Assembly (NCBI GenBank): GCA_017506865.1
Contig: JAFCMP010000445.1
Coordinates: forward strand, 1,736,001 to 1,800,000
DNA length: 64,000 bases
Reading direction: 5' to 3'
Source of the DNA: Tribonema minus
Taxonomy: Eukaryota > Sar > Xanthophyceae > Tribonematales > Tribonemataceae
The position numbers and the translations under genes were made by a program. This document shows, one piece after another, positions 1 to 10,985 of this stretch; the first letter of the stretch is position 1; every line of letters begins with the position of its first letter. The notes beneath the pieces were generated by a model, which saw only the letters and a program-made list of their open reading frames with translations, was not told the DNA's origin and did not search any database.

Positions 1-345
1 CCTCTGGGCATCGCCCAGGCGTGGCCTGTGCACACCTGAACTTAACCCTAACCCTAACCCTAGCCCTTTTCCATCTGCTTGCTCACTGGCCAAGGCACAC
101 GCACCTCAGGGGATGAGCGCGCAGGTGAATGGCCACTCACTTGCCTGCAATGCTATTTTCAGCGTCACCAAAAATGGCAACTGGAGTATGACTAGGGTTA
201 CGGTTTGAGTCTACCTAACCCTAGCCCTGCGCATTGCTGGACACCCCCCAGGCTTGCATGCGCACACCTGACACTTACCCAAACCCTTTGCATCTGTTTG
301 CTCTCTGGCCAATTTACACGCACCTCAGCGATGGACGTGCTGCAA
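1..345 (+). repeat. Imperfect tandem duplication with telomere-like motifs
   Basis: Bases about 14-125 and 246-345 are diverged copies of one unit (CAGGC, CACACCTGA, CATCTG/TTTGCTC, CACGCACCTCAG in the same order). The first copy holds three consecutive CCCTAA-type units at about 44-63; the second has decayed forms. Too short for a telomere end, so these are interstitial telomeric motifs, possibly near a scaffold end. No gene is seen in 1-685. A long C-rich pyrimidine tract at 619-667 precedes the acceptor of the first exon. Confidence 0.6.
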
Positions 346-685
346 CAAGGCACGTCACACCTGCCCCAACTGCGATAGTCCGCTACTCGCCTGTCATACC
401 TTGTGCAGGCACCTCAAATCTGTTTGCCGTACCATGTGGCCGCGAAATGCAGTTCGAGGGCAGTGCATTTGCTTGTGTTCGCCACTCTCTGCTCACAATC
501 ACGCGGCTGCAACGACATCAGACCTCCGAATACACTTGGCCTCGACCACTGCTTTGCCGTACATGAAATCCATTCTGAGCCGCGCTATCGCAATGACTCA
601 TACATGCGACTTACACATGCCCCCCCTCCTCCCCCCTTCCCCCCCCTTCCCCCCCCCGCCCCCCCCGTTAAAACAAACAAAACAG

Positions 686-3600
686 GATGCTGCGCCTCAC
701 ACAGGACCCCCCTGCGGACACCGAAGACGACGCGCCCGGAGAGCTGCTGCGGCAAGTGCGGAACGTTTTTGCAACAGCGCCTTTCCGGGAACTGCTCCAG
801 AGCCTCACGGGGCTCGATGTGAATGGGCACAGAGCGGCTGCGCGCCGTTTCCGGCCGGGCCTGGACTACACGCTGGCTACGCCGCAGTCGTGGGACTGCG
901 GAGAGGACTGCCTCGTGTTGGATGCGGTGCTGTGCTTTGTCGGTAAGTGCTGTTCTTACTTTGTCAAAGTACTTCAACGAAGTATGTGTTGCTATGTTTG
1001 AGCTGTGGCATTGCGGCGAGGACTGCGGCGCTGCGTCTTGTCGGAGAGTGCTGTTGCTGTGATTCATAGAAAATATATTATATATACAAAGGAATGAGAG
1101 CTGATTTTGGCCATGGCTGGATAGCACGGTTGCCACCTCGCAGTTGTGGGACTGCGTTGTATTAATGGAGGTGTTGCGCGTTGTCGGTGAGAAATATGTC
1201 GCGTGCACTGCATTGCTGCACGACAGCCTATTGTTTGATGTGAGGTAAATTGGATTCGTACATCTGTCACTGTGTACCACGTGATACACATGCATCAATC
1301 TATATCACAGGGGTACAAGGAATAGTGAAGTTCCGCAGGCTGCGGAGAGGACTGCCTCGTGCTGCATGTAACGCTGTGTTTTACTATGAGCCAATACTAG
1401 GGGAAGTATGTTCATCCAATATGAGGGGTAGGTATGCTCATCTTCAGATACCAGTGCATCTCTCTTCACAAAGCAGGTTGTATGTACTTTGACAAGTATT
1501 ACATGCCGTGCTGCGCGCCCTCCTTACAGCCCATGTGAACATCAGCATGGCCTTTCCTCATCCTTTGCAAATGACAAAAAGATGTACATACCGTACCATG
1601 CTCATGTGCCTTACACACGCCTGACATGACTGCAGCTGACTATTATACCATCGCCTCTTTTCAATCCTCGAAGATGACAAGGAGCCCTACAAAGAGGCCG
1701 CCTGGGTACAAGACGAAGTGGGGGGCTATCATACCTACCTGGGAGGCGACGACGGCGACGACGGCGGTGCAGAAGCAGAGGGGGCTGAGGGTGCCGGTGG
1801 TAAGCACGACAGCTAATTCTAGCCCTCCCTTAACCCTTATTTCAAGTTCAAGTTGAAGATGCGGCGACGATGGCGGTGCAGACGCGGAGGGGGCTGAGAG
1901 CGCTGGTGGTAAGCAAACTAGCTAATCCGAGCCGTCACCTCCTAACCCTAACGACGGTGGTGCAGAAGCAGAGGGGGCTGACGGCGCTAGTGGTAAGCAC
2001 GCTAGCTAACTCCAGCCCTCACCCTCACCCCTCACCCCTAAGCCTCAAGTTCAAAATGAAGTTTGTGCTGCTGCGTCAGCTACGTAATGCGATGGTACTC
2101 TTGATACAGGGCAGATGTAGAGGGGGCTGAGGTCGCTGGGTGTGCGCAAGCTACGTATCCACCCTAGCCCTGAGACAGGCACTGAAAGGGTATTGTGTCC
2201 CACGCCATGCCATTGTGCTGTTAACGCATCGCTCGTATATGCACACAGTCAGCGCTGGTGCGCGAGGAATTGAGCAATGCTAGCACTGTCGAGCACTGCG
2301 CACATCCACGCCCGCTACGCTGTAAACGTGCAGATGAGAATGAGGGGTGAATGTGGTGCTTTGCAGTGCACTGGGCGATTGCTTGCGACAGAGTATGCGT
2401 TGGGAGGAAACACTGATATCAAACCCAAACTTCACCTGCAGAGGTGCAAGCAAGCCCCGTGATTTGGCCGCCAGCATGTGGTTGCATGTCTCGTTGCACC
2501 TCTAGAGGGCGCAATCTACCAATTAAGTATGGAAATAAACGTCACAACAGGAAATACCCATCATAGCACCCAACCGCTCTGTGCAATCGCAGCGCCAGAC
2601 GCGGTTGTCTGCAACCAAACGCGACGGCACCAACACAATTCAGCTCAGAATCGCTCCCGTTCCCCATCGCTCTCAGCGCCAGACTACAAAGGCGACGAGG
2701 TCGGCTCGCTGCTCTACCAAGGTGTAACATGCGAACAAGAGCACGAATCCATTCCTGCACCCAATCGTTTTGCGCAATCGCAGCCAGACCAGCTTTCTTG
2801 GATTGAAAACAAGTGCTCTAACATGATGTCACATTGCTTCTGCTCCCCAATCCCTGCAGCGCCAGACGCGGCCGTCTACAAGGCCGACGAGGGCGGCTCG
2901 ATGCTGTCCGTGTCCGCCGCTAACACCGCTTCCACATGAGCTCAACCCGTTCTCACGCCCAGCTACTCTGCGCAATCGCAGCGCCAGACAACGCTGTCTT
3001 GGACCGCGTGAAAATGCTCCAACATGATGTCAAATTGCTTCTGCTCCCCAATTACCTCAGCGTCAGACGCAGCCGTCTACAAGGCCGACGAGGGCAACTC
3101 GCTGCTCTCCGTGTGCGCCGCCAACAATGCGGTCGTCTGTACTTGAGTGCGATGGCACTAACATGATGCAACTCAATCCCGCATCCCATTTCTCAGCGCC
3201 AGATGCGGCCGTCTACAAGGCGGACGAGGGCGGCTCGCTGCTCTCCGTGTCCGCCGCCAACAACGCGCTGAGCCTCGTCCTGCGCGACGACGCGGAGGTG
3301 CTGAGCTTCATCAAGTACGTCAGCGCCGCCGCGCCGGGCAGCCGCTATGACGTCGCCGCGGAGTACGTGGTGGCTGGCGGCGATGATGATGATGATGGCA
3401 GCGACCAGGAAGGCGAACCTGATGGCGAACAGGCCGGTGAGTCAAAGGGAGCGATGCCTGTCGCTTATACGCCTGGTGAGGTGCTGAACTTCATCAAGTA
3501 CATCAGCGCCGCCGCACCCGGCAGCCGCTACGATGTTGCCGCGGAGTACGTGGTAGCCGGCGGTGATGACGATGATGATGATGGCAGCGATCCAGAAGGC

Positions 3601-3939
3601 GAACCAGAGGGCAAAGAGGCCGGTGAGTCAAAGCGAGTGAGGCCTGTTGCGCATCTGTGGTCGACTTGTTGTTGGCTGCGGCTGCTGCGGCAACTGGCGG
3701 CGGCGGCAATGGTGACAGTGACACATGCAATCAAGGCTGCAAACCATCATCTTATGCGTTGAAGCGTGCTTCTGAACAACGCTTGATGCTCCTTGCAGAA
3801 TACCATTTCACACCATGTGACTGTCAGCATTTCTCACACCCTGATTTTGGCGTGCATTGTTTGCAACGCACTGGCAGGCGCAGGAGCCGATGAAGCCGGT
3901 GAAGCAGGCCCTGCCAGCAAGCGCAGAAAGGCGTCATAG
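686..3939 (+). CDS. OGFOD1: Tpa1/OGFOD1-type prolyl hydroxylase, C-terminal part, 4 exons
   Basis: Exons inferred: 686-942, 1674-1799, 3197-3436 (or to 3622), 3878-3939. All three internal junctions are GT-AG and phase 1, and the joined frame is open to TAG at 3937 (227 codons). Recognisable family landmarks in order: LTG then RRFRPGLDYTLATP and LDAVLCFV (exon 1); WVQDEVGGYHTYL plus an acidic linker (exon 2); a stretch equal to the human [20 protein letters not shown] block, then LVLRDD, VLSFIKYVS and RYDVAAEYV (exon 3); and a basic SKRRKAS tail, possibly nuclear (exon 4). In this 2-oxoglutarate/Fe(II) oxygenase family the N-terminal half carries catalysis (ribosomal protein uS12 proline hydroxylation, translation termination). 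That half is not present here, so the gene either starts upstream of the window or is truncated. Exon 1 follows a pyrimidine-rich tract and AACAG, so it is probably internal. Confidence 0.78.
1008..1400 (+). repeat. Decayed copies of the exon-1 3' edge within intron 1
   Basis: The end of exon 1 (about 880-950, with TGGGACTGCGGAGAGGACTGC and TTTGTCGGTAAG) recurs at about 1008-1060, 1118-1192 and 1337-1400. The copy at 1118-1192 keeps a donor-like GTCGGTGAG. None stays open in the right frame. Confidence 0.65.
1740..2010 (+). repeat. Three copies of the exon-2 3' edge
   Basis: The acidic-linker end of exon 2 (about 1745-1806, GCAGAAGCAGAGGGGGCTGA then GGTAAGC) is repeated at about 1860-1916 and 1950-2001. 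Each copy keeps a GGTAAGC donor. The second also has a GAAG/AT acceptor-like start, but its frame is shifted relative to the real exon. Confidence 0.7.
2580..3140 (+). repeat. Six decoy copies of the exon-3 5' edge
   Basis: The acceptor plus first codons of exon 3 (CAG/CGCCAGATGCGGCCGTC at 3195) recur with edges at 2593, 2677, 2784, 2860, 2982 and 3061. Copies at 2860 and 3061 also share about 50 nt of upstream intron (AACATGATGTCA, GCTTCTGCTCCCCAAT), giving a unit of about 201 bp. The 2860 and 3061 copies stay in frame for about 25 codons and then reach TGA, with no donor. Confidence 0.75.
3295..3630 (+). repeat. 183-bp in-frame duplication of the last domain strand
   Basis: 3295-3447 and 3478-3630 are near-identical, offset 183 nt (61 codons), and encode VLSFIKYVS...RYDVAAEYVV plus an Asp tract twice. 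Each copy ends in the same donor (GCCG/GTGAGTC at 3437 and 3623), so both donors join to the 3878 exon in phase 1. The spacer between them is open in frame. Confidence 0.8.
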
Positions 3940-5468
3940 ACAGTGACGCGTAATTCGCACTCATATCTCTGCGCGCCTTCAGTAGCATCGACCGCTAGTA
4001 CTGGTGTTGATTGGGCTGCGCGTGCTTTGATGCATGCGCGCCGCCCACCACCCAGATACAGCCGTGTAATAGTAATCACGGCCCAAGCGCCAGTTTTCAT
4101 GTGCAGTCGCTTCCTGTGCTCATCTCTGTGCGCAGTTGAACCACGCATGCCATCGTATTCTGGAATGTGCCCGCTATGAGACGCTGAACTGGCGGCAGTG
4201 CGTGGCATGTGACTTTCCGTGCTGAATGCAATGGCAGTCGCTTCCAACCTCTATCTAGTAGACTGCAACTTTGTTGCAATGGCTGTACGTCCACCAGCCT
4301 TCGTGCTAGGTTTCAGGAGGGATGGGGACAAATGTAAATATCGGGCATTTCCATGCCAGCATTTCCATGCCCATCGTGTACTCGTGCAGACATGAACTTA
4401 GCCTGGTATGTACAGGACCGCTACGAGAGGTTCCTGCTGTGTGGTGACTGCATGGTGTCCTAGCCCACATTGCAGAAGTCATCAGGTGTTCCAGTGCTCC
4501 AATCACAGCCTCTCAAAAGCCTGCAAGTGTTGCCTTGAGAGGGTAGCGACGATTGTAAGTATCGTATACTCTCTCCACATAAGTAGAGCCATGGCGTCAC
4601 AACGGCTGGTAAACGTGGCGGTGAAAAAGCAGACAAAGCCTTCCTCAACACTTTCTGAACATTTGGCAAAACACAACTTTGCAAGGCACCTAGATGCAGC
4701 CGAGCGTTGCTGCCACTCAATTCGAGGTGACTTCTGACAAACACGGGCACAAATTGAGCCCTGGCCACTGGCACCTCAAGGCGTGCTATCACCACGTCAA
4801 TCAGCCGCTGCATGAGAACTGCACGTGCCAGACGGTAATAGACGGACTTTGACAGTCAAGGCTTACACAAGACAAACAGCGATTGCAGCTTTCGTTCAGA
4901 AATCCCCCCATAGGGAGCTGCCCCCCCTGCACCTCTTTTTATGCTGACGATACATAAGTCGCTTTTGCTGCTTGTTGCATCACGACTGAATCATTAAGTC
5001 TGAGTGCTAGAAGTCACATGCAATCAATACGCCCAGCATTCATTCGCCATACTTTAACATGTTGTTAGTCAACTGCGTTTTTTGTTGGGCACGGCAATTA
5101 TTTTGGGGTCCCATGGACAGCATCGTCACGGTGTAGCTACAGCTGCTAGCACGACAAAGCGGTTGCTCAAGCACTTGACCTTCAACTTGAACTTGAAGGA
5201 TGCCAAAAATAACATTGCGGCACGCTGGTGCTAGCGGCGTCTGGGCAGGTGCGTTCGCAGTAAGGTGATGCCCACCGCTGGCGTTTGTCTAAAATGTAGC
5301 GCTGATGCTGCTGCGGTGATCATGTTTTGGCGTTGCTTGATTGACTTGACACGCGAGCAGCCTGAATCGCAGCGCTCTCAACCTTCCTTGTGTGCCCTCA
5401 TCAAGATCATGCCTCTCACCTAGCTGGCGCTACTGCTGCTGATCTCTGCTGGCCAGGGTAGGATCATC
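3940..5468. other. Gene-poor spacer
   Basis: Only short, non-conserved ORFs are visible on both strands (longest about 137 codons, unrecognised). It contains one GAAGTT/CTTCAA-type palindromic motif at 5179-5198. I see no RNA gene. Confidence 0.5.
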
Positions 5469-6967
5469 ATGGCGGCTGATGGCGAAGGCAACCCTCAGGA
5501 CACTTTGATGGACACCATGACTGTGCTCCTGCAGCAACAGTGTCTGCCGTTTGGCGTCGTGCACACCAGCAAGGCCTTCTGCGAAGGCATTGCTGCCAGC
5601 ACCGGAGTGCGGCTGGACGCGGCGTGCCAGAGCGACGTGATGGCTGCCTTGGCGAGTACCTTCGTTCGCAGGTGCATCGTGAAGCTCCACCTCTCCGGCC
5701 ACTTTCCCGCTAGCCTACAGCAGGCGCAGCCTCTCGGCTGGAGCTCCATAACCAGCCTCACGCTCCACAAATTCAAGGGCGGCATTTCATCACTCCCTCC
5801 CAATCTGGAGCAGCTGTGCCTCAACAGGACAGTGCTGGACGCTGAGATGATGCACGTCATGACAACCACAGCGCCAGCCAGCCTGCACACCCTCAAGCTG
5901 CTGCGGTGCCCGATCGCATGCGCCGTCGAAGAATTGAAGCTACCTACAACGCTGCGTACATTCGCGTGCGCGCAAGATACGCGCGGCGCATCAGAGCTCC
6001 CGTGTTGCACAAGGGCCTTCCGTATTCGCCTGCCGGACGGCCTCCAGCACCTGCACCTCATGCTATGGGGTGTGCTGGAAGGCACGCCATTCCCCACCAG
6101 CCTGGAGTCACTCCACCTGCAATGCTGTGCCATTGGCAACGAGCAAGGCAACAATCACAGCCAGCAGCAGCGCGACAGGCACGATGGCGTGCGCGTGCCG
6201 GCGGGGCTGCGGAAGCTGGCGGTTGCGGACTGCGAGTTCAACAGCGGTTTCGGCGACCTGCCGCCGAGCCTCATCACCTTCGACGCCAGCAGAGACAACG
6301 GCGCCAACCTGGCAAATGCAGATCACGACGAATGTGATGAGATGTGTGATGGTTACCTCTTCAATCCCTACACCTGGTCCCTCGCACCGCTGCCGCCCGG
6401 CCTTGTACACTTGGACTTGAGAGACCTCGACGTTTATGATGCGCCGCTGGGGCCCCTCCCCTGCACGCTGCAGTTCCTTCACATGGGGTGGCAGTTTGGT
6501 AAAGAGCTGGGGCCACTGCCCCCGTCCCTCAAGCGTTTAACTGTTGGAACGCCCTATACAACCCCTCGGCGCGCTGCCCAGGGGCCTGACGCACTTGCAG
6601 CTTGGGCGCAGTTACAACCGCGCCCTCGGGCCGCTCCCGCACACCCTGCAGCAACTGGAGACAGCCTCTGACGGTAAGTTCAACCACGACCTCGGACTTC
6701 TGCCGTCCAGCCTGCGCGTACTGCGCCTGGGCAAATGGTTTGCACAGCCCCTCTCGCGCCTCCCCGAAAGCCTGCAAGAGCTTCGCCTGGGCAGGAACTT
6801 CAACCACCCTCTGCCCCCCCTCCCAAGTACGCTCCAGAAACTGTTCATTGACGACAAGTATGCTCACCCCATCAAGCCTGCGAGTCGCACGCACGTGTAC
6901 CGCAGGCGTGCCCGTCAATACGGCTTCTGAAACAGCCCCACAGAATAGGGATGGAGTCAAGGTGTAA
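5469..6967 (+). pseudogene. FNIP/leucine-rich repeat gene with two frameshifts
   Basis: The first frame runs 5469-6671. It starts MAADGEGNPQDTLMD and carries an LRR region with LPPNLEQL, LPDGLQHL, LPPSLITF and LPPGLVHL units. Compared with the intact paralogue at 18303-19868, homology leaves this frame near 6545 and continues in the frame ending at 6930, with FNIP-like units (FNHDLGLLPSSLRVL, FNHPLPPLPSTLQKL). A second shift near 6905-6935 is needed to reach the paralogue's C-terminal RDGVKV and TAA at 6965. FNIP/LRR units form curved repeat scaffolds for protein binding; no enzymatic domain is seen. The ATG matches the second Met of the paralogue. It is either a decaying copy or two single-base assembly errors. 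Codon use is otherwise normal and the repeat phase is kept on both sides of each break. Confidence 0.75.
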
Positions 6968-9124
6968 TCGCGGCCAGGGCTGCAACGTCGTTCGTTAAAA
7001 GTGCGACGCCATCGCGCAGACCGCATGATGTGCGTCAGGTGGCTCGGCTGGACGTGCAACTCATGCACAATGACCTTTTCGTGTCAACGAGTAGCTGGGA
7101 TGGTAGCTGTTGCAGAAAGGGCCTATTCTTGTGTATCTTCAAGTGTGCAAGCCGCTGGTGCTGCTCACGGCACCGTTCTTGTGATTGACAGTCGCCGCCT
7201 ACTCATCCTCTCTTCAACATCAAGCCCCCTCACGCTGGCACACCATGGACCCACACTGCAGCACATTGCACTCTTGCGCCACTTGTCAGCGTAAGCTCAA
7301 GTGTTCACACCATCGGCCCCCTGCCCATGGCGCCGCTCTCTCGCACAGTGGCCGCTGCTTCTCGTACACGTCAATGTACTGCCCCTGCGCGCTGCTCTCA
7401 GTCTGCTTGTGCCACATCTGCTGTACCGCTGTCACTGGTTATAGTGGTGCATGTGAGTGTCCACCTGTGTCGCTGATAAGTCTCTCTCTACTGTTGCATG
7501 ATATCAGCACGTCAGCATTGCCATGTGCATCGTGCTTAGCCGGCATTCAGGAAGGTGGTGCATTGAGAGTGGCTGCATGCATGTTTGGTTGTTGATGCAT
7601 AGTACACAGCTAGTGTACCTGTGCTTGATTTCGTGGGTGTTTCCAAGCTGCCAGTGAACCCCCCATGTAGGCAGACAAGGGGATCATGATGAAGTGGGAC
7701 AGCCACCGATGAACTTCAAGTTCAACTCATGACCAAGTGCAAGGGCCGATCGCACACCTGCTGTCATGCATATAGCCCTTCATCTTTGCAAAACACTCTT
7801 GAAGTCCTCTGTACTTGCGTGTGTGATATGTCTATGTGCGCATGATGATATCATATGCACACACTATGGCAATCATCCAGCGGATGCTGTGTGCTCTATT
7901 GTGAGTGATGCTAGTTGCCAAAAAAATCCAATGTCCTTGCACCATGCTCAAGGTCGCATCTGTGCTGCAAATCACGGGCACGATAGAGGCAAAAACAGCA
8001 AAGCTTAGAATAGCTTAACATTTCTGTGAGGTTGTACTGTAGAATGAAACAACAGCGGCGTACATGGCACTATGGCAAGCGCAATCAGCGCAATTCAGAA
8101 TGCCATTGTGGACTTCAACGCCTGAGTCAGGGGCCAGGGTGATACGATTCCTGGAAACCCCCGTGTAGGCCCCTTGCCCTCTGCGCTGCCCGCGGGGGGC
8201 CATAAGGTGCAGCATGCATATGCATACGCCCCTCCCTGCCACCCCCCCTACCCCCAATCATGCTACCTGTCGTGCCAGGCAGTGGACTACTAGTAACCAA
8301 GCTTGGGGTTTGGCTGCGGAACACAGAGCCGTTCATTGACAAAGCTGTGTTCGGGAGGGGGCCAGCTATCAGGAAGCAATGATCATGCAGCTTCTCCAGG
8401 TACATGGCTCCTCGACGTACATGACTCCCCTATGTACAACATGTACTGCCTTGACAGCAACGGCCTTTCTGCAAGCCGCGTACCGGACCACATTGGCATT
8501 GCTCTGCAGATGGACTGTGATGCGCACACAGCACCACAGGCAAGCAAATATTGCCCTAAAAACGGCCACGGGGCACAGGGAGTGACAGCACAGACGACAG
8601 CCACAAACAACGTGAAGCGTCAGTGCCACATTGCACAGCAGCTCAGACCAACAGAACCAATGCTGGCCTCCGCACCTGCTTGATGCACATTGGGTGCAGC
8701 ATCATGGGCGCGGCATTGCAACCATTGCCACCATGACCTTCAATTTGCAGAAGTGCTCAGTGCAATGATGCAGAGCATGCCATGCTCATCCTTACCGAAG
8801 TAGGTCACAGCGAAACGTGAGCAGCAGTGATGCACAGTGACACCAAGAGAATGCTGCCTTGAGGTAAATGGTCTGCATTGAGTGTACCAGAAAACCGACA
8901 TTGTGAAGTCAAACCTTTGCTGAGCGTCGATGCATCAGCACAGTGCGCATGGCACAGACAAGGGAATGGTGCCTGTGCACAGCCGCAGCAGCAGTTGGCC
9001 TTAGAGCGGTAGCAGCACACAGGGACATACACACACACGAACCACTGCTTCAACGCAGTCTGCATGTCCATTGGAAAAGCGCCACCATAGAGGCTCTGCA
9101 GCACTGAGCGAGCGCATATGTGCG
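6968..9124. other. Spacer without a supported gene
   Basis: Only short ORFs with no recognisable domain. It contains a CTTCAAGTTCAA motif at about 7713-7726 and a G/C-rich stretch near 8200-8260. Confidence 0.45.
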
Positions 9125-10985
9125 TCAGCATAAGACACAGTTCTCGGGCAAGGGCACGGCGTCCCTGCCGTCGCGCAGCCGCGCCTGCGCAGCGCTCAGC
9201 GCGCGCTGAGCATCCGCGCGCTGCTGCTGAGGCATGCTGCCGCTGGCCAGCGCGCGCTGGAAGCAGGCGATTGCCATCTCGCTGCGCTCTATGCGCGGCT
9301 GCTGCCCCATCAGGGCCAGCCCCTGCGGTCATCATGTATGCACAGAAACCGGTGCTGTTAGTGTGTGTCAGCAGTGCCACAGAAAAGGGTACTAGTAGCG
9401 TGCGTCAGAAGTGATGAGGCTGCTGTTTCATTGGGTCTAAGCAGTGCAAGCAGTGCAACAATTCAGATGGAAAATGGCCTCACCATTGGTGAAGGAATGA
9501 ATGCTCTCATATGCCTTCATGATCTGCAAGGAGTAAAATAAGGGAGCACTGCTGCAGCACAAGCTTAGTGCATGCATGCATTCAACCAATACTGTAAGGC
9601 ACTAACGACGCACGCGAATGAAGCGTGTGTTCAACGACTATGTCACGACGGTGCCTGACAGACTACTCACAACGAGCGCATGAGGCTGATGTGGCACGGC
9701 ACTTGTCTTGGGAGGCGGCAGCAGCACGCGCATAGCCAAGGGGCAAGTGAAACTGCAGCAGGCATCAGCACAGAGAGCAAACACTGGTGCTGCATGACCA
9801 ACACAGCTCGTCGCGGGCCATCATGTGCCCATGAGCCGCACGGACTGTGTGCAGCCGAAACTAACTTCTGATAGGTGCGCTAGGTTTAGGGCTGGGCAGC
9901 CACACACTGCTGCACCGCTATGCCTGCATGGGTCTCTGCGCAGATATACACGTATGATCTTCACACCGACTCTCTTCTCAAGCTACTGCACTGCTGACTG
10001 CACCGCCTCCAATAACGAGAGTGCTTGTAGTTCCACACCTACCGCAACAGCGCAGCAGTATTGCTGACCATCACCGGCCATGATGATTTACCAGAAGATC
10101 AGCATAGGCCTATGCAAGTGTTAAAGTCTAGTGCTGGCAACGGCCTTGGGAACCCTCGGTTTCCACAGAGGCAGTTCACAGCACCACCGGGCGACCTGCC
10201 AAAGCGCTGAAGACTTGCGATGACTGGCGCTTTGACCTTCCGCGCGTCGTTCTGTCAGTGGTGGAGTTGCTGCGAACGACTGCAAACTCATCACACTTTG
10301 GAGTACCGTGCAAAGAGCATCGGTACCCAACACAATCATTGTACTTCTATTGTGTGACTGATGATACACAACCTCGCGTGCAGTGCTACAGTATGCCCAC
10401 ATCTGTCTTCTAAGAGGCTCTCAATGTTCAGGTGCTTGAAAGCTGCAGATTCAGATACCTGTCTCCATGGAGCCTTCCAGTTTGTGGGATCCCATGCCTC
10501 CGCTGCCTGTGCAGACGCCAGCGCCGCCACCCATTTCCTCAGGCTCAGTAAAGCAGCCGCCCTGTTGCAGAGGATGACTGCTGCAACTGGCAAGGAAATG
10601 CCAGAGACACAAGGACAAGACAACGCATGAACTGGCTCAAATATGGCTTGGGTTTGACATACAGATGCTGCGTCTCGCATGGGTATCTTGCGTAAAGTCT
10701 GCATGGATCCACAACCCTGCGTGCACCTGTGTGCTTGCCAGTCATTCTGTCGGGCTCAAGCAGACACATCGCTTGCAGCCCAAACCGGCCTCAAGCATCA
10801 CCTGTGCGCAAACCACTGTCCGCCACTGCTCCATCGTCCAGATCAGGAAGCAGCTTCACCGCCTCTGTGTATCGGGCCACCGCTTGCTCATATTGCCCCA
10901 CCTGGAAGAGCTCGTTGCCTTCGCTCTTGAGGTGAGTTAATGAGGCGATTACTTTTAGCTGCACGCTGTCAGAGTCGCCATCCAT
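9125..10985 (-). CDS. Small TPR protein, 3 exons, CaaX-like end
   Basis: Exons on the minus strand: 10985-10802, 10586-10459, 9322-9125. Junctions are GT-AG with phases 1 and 0, and the spliced frame is 170 codons (169 aa). Exon 1 starts MDGDSDSVQLK and has a TPR helix pair (LKSEGNELFQVGQYEQAVARY). Exon 2 continues with a second TPR (VILCNRAAALLSLRKW...WDPTNWKAPWRQ). Exon 3 joins as GLALMGQQ and holds a third unit (AIACFQRALASGS...). This is the co-chaperone style of TPR, which usually binds peptide tails of partners such as Hsp70/Hsp90; that role is inferred. The last four residues, CVLC, fit a prenylation CaaX box. Introns are 215 and 1,136 nt. No other domain is present, so the product is probably an adaptor. 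Confidence 0.82.

Noticed and set aside
4460..4813. 117-codon minus-strand ORF
   Set aside because: No recognisable domain, no splice context and no paralogue in the window.
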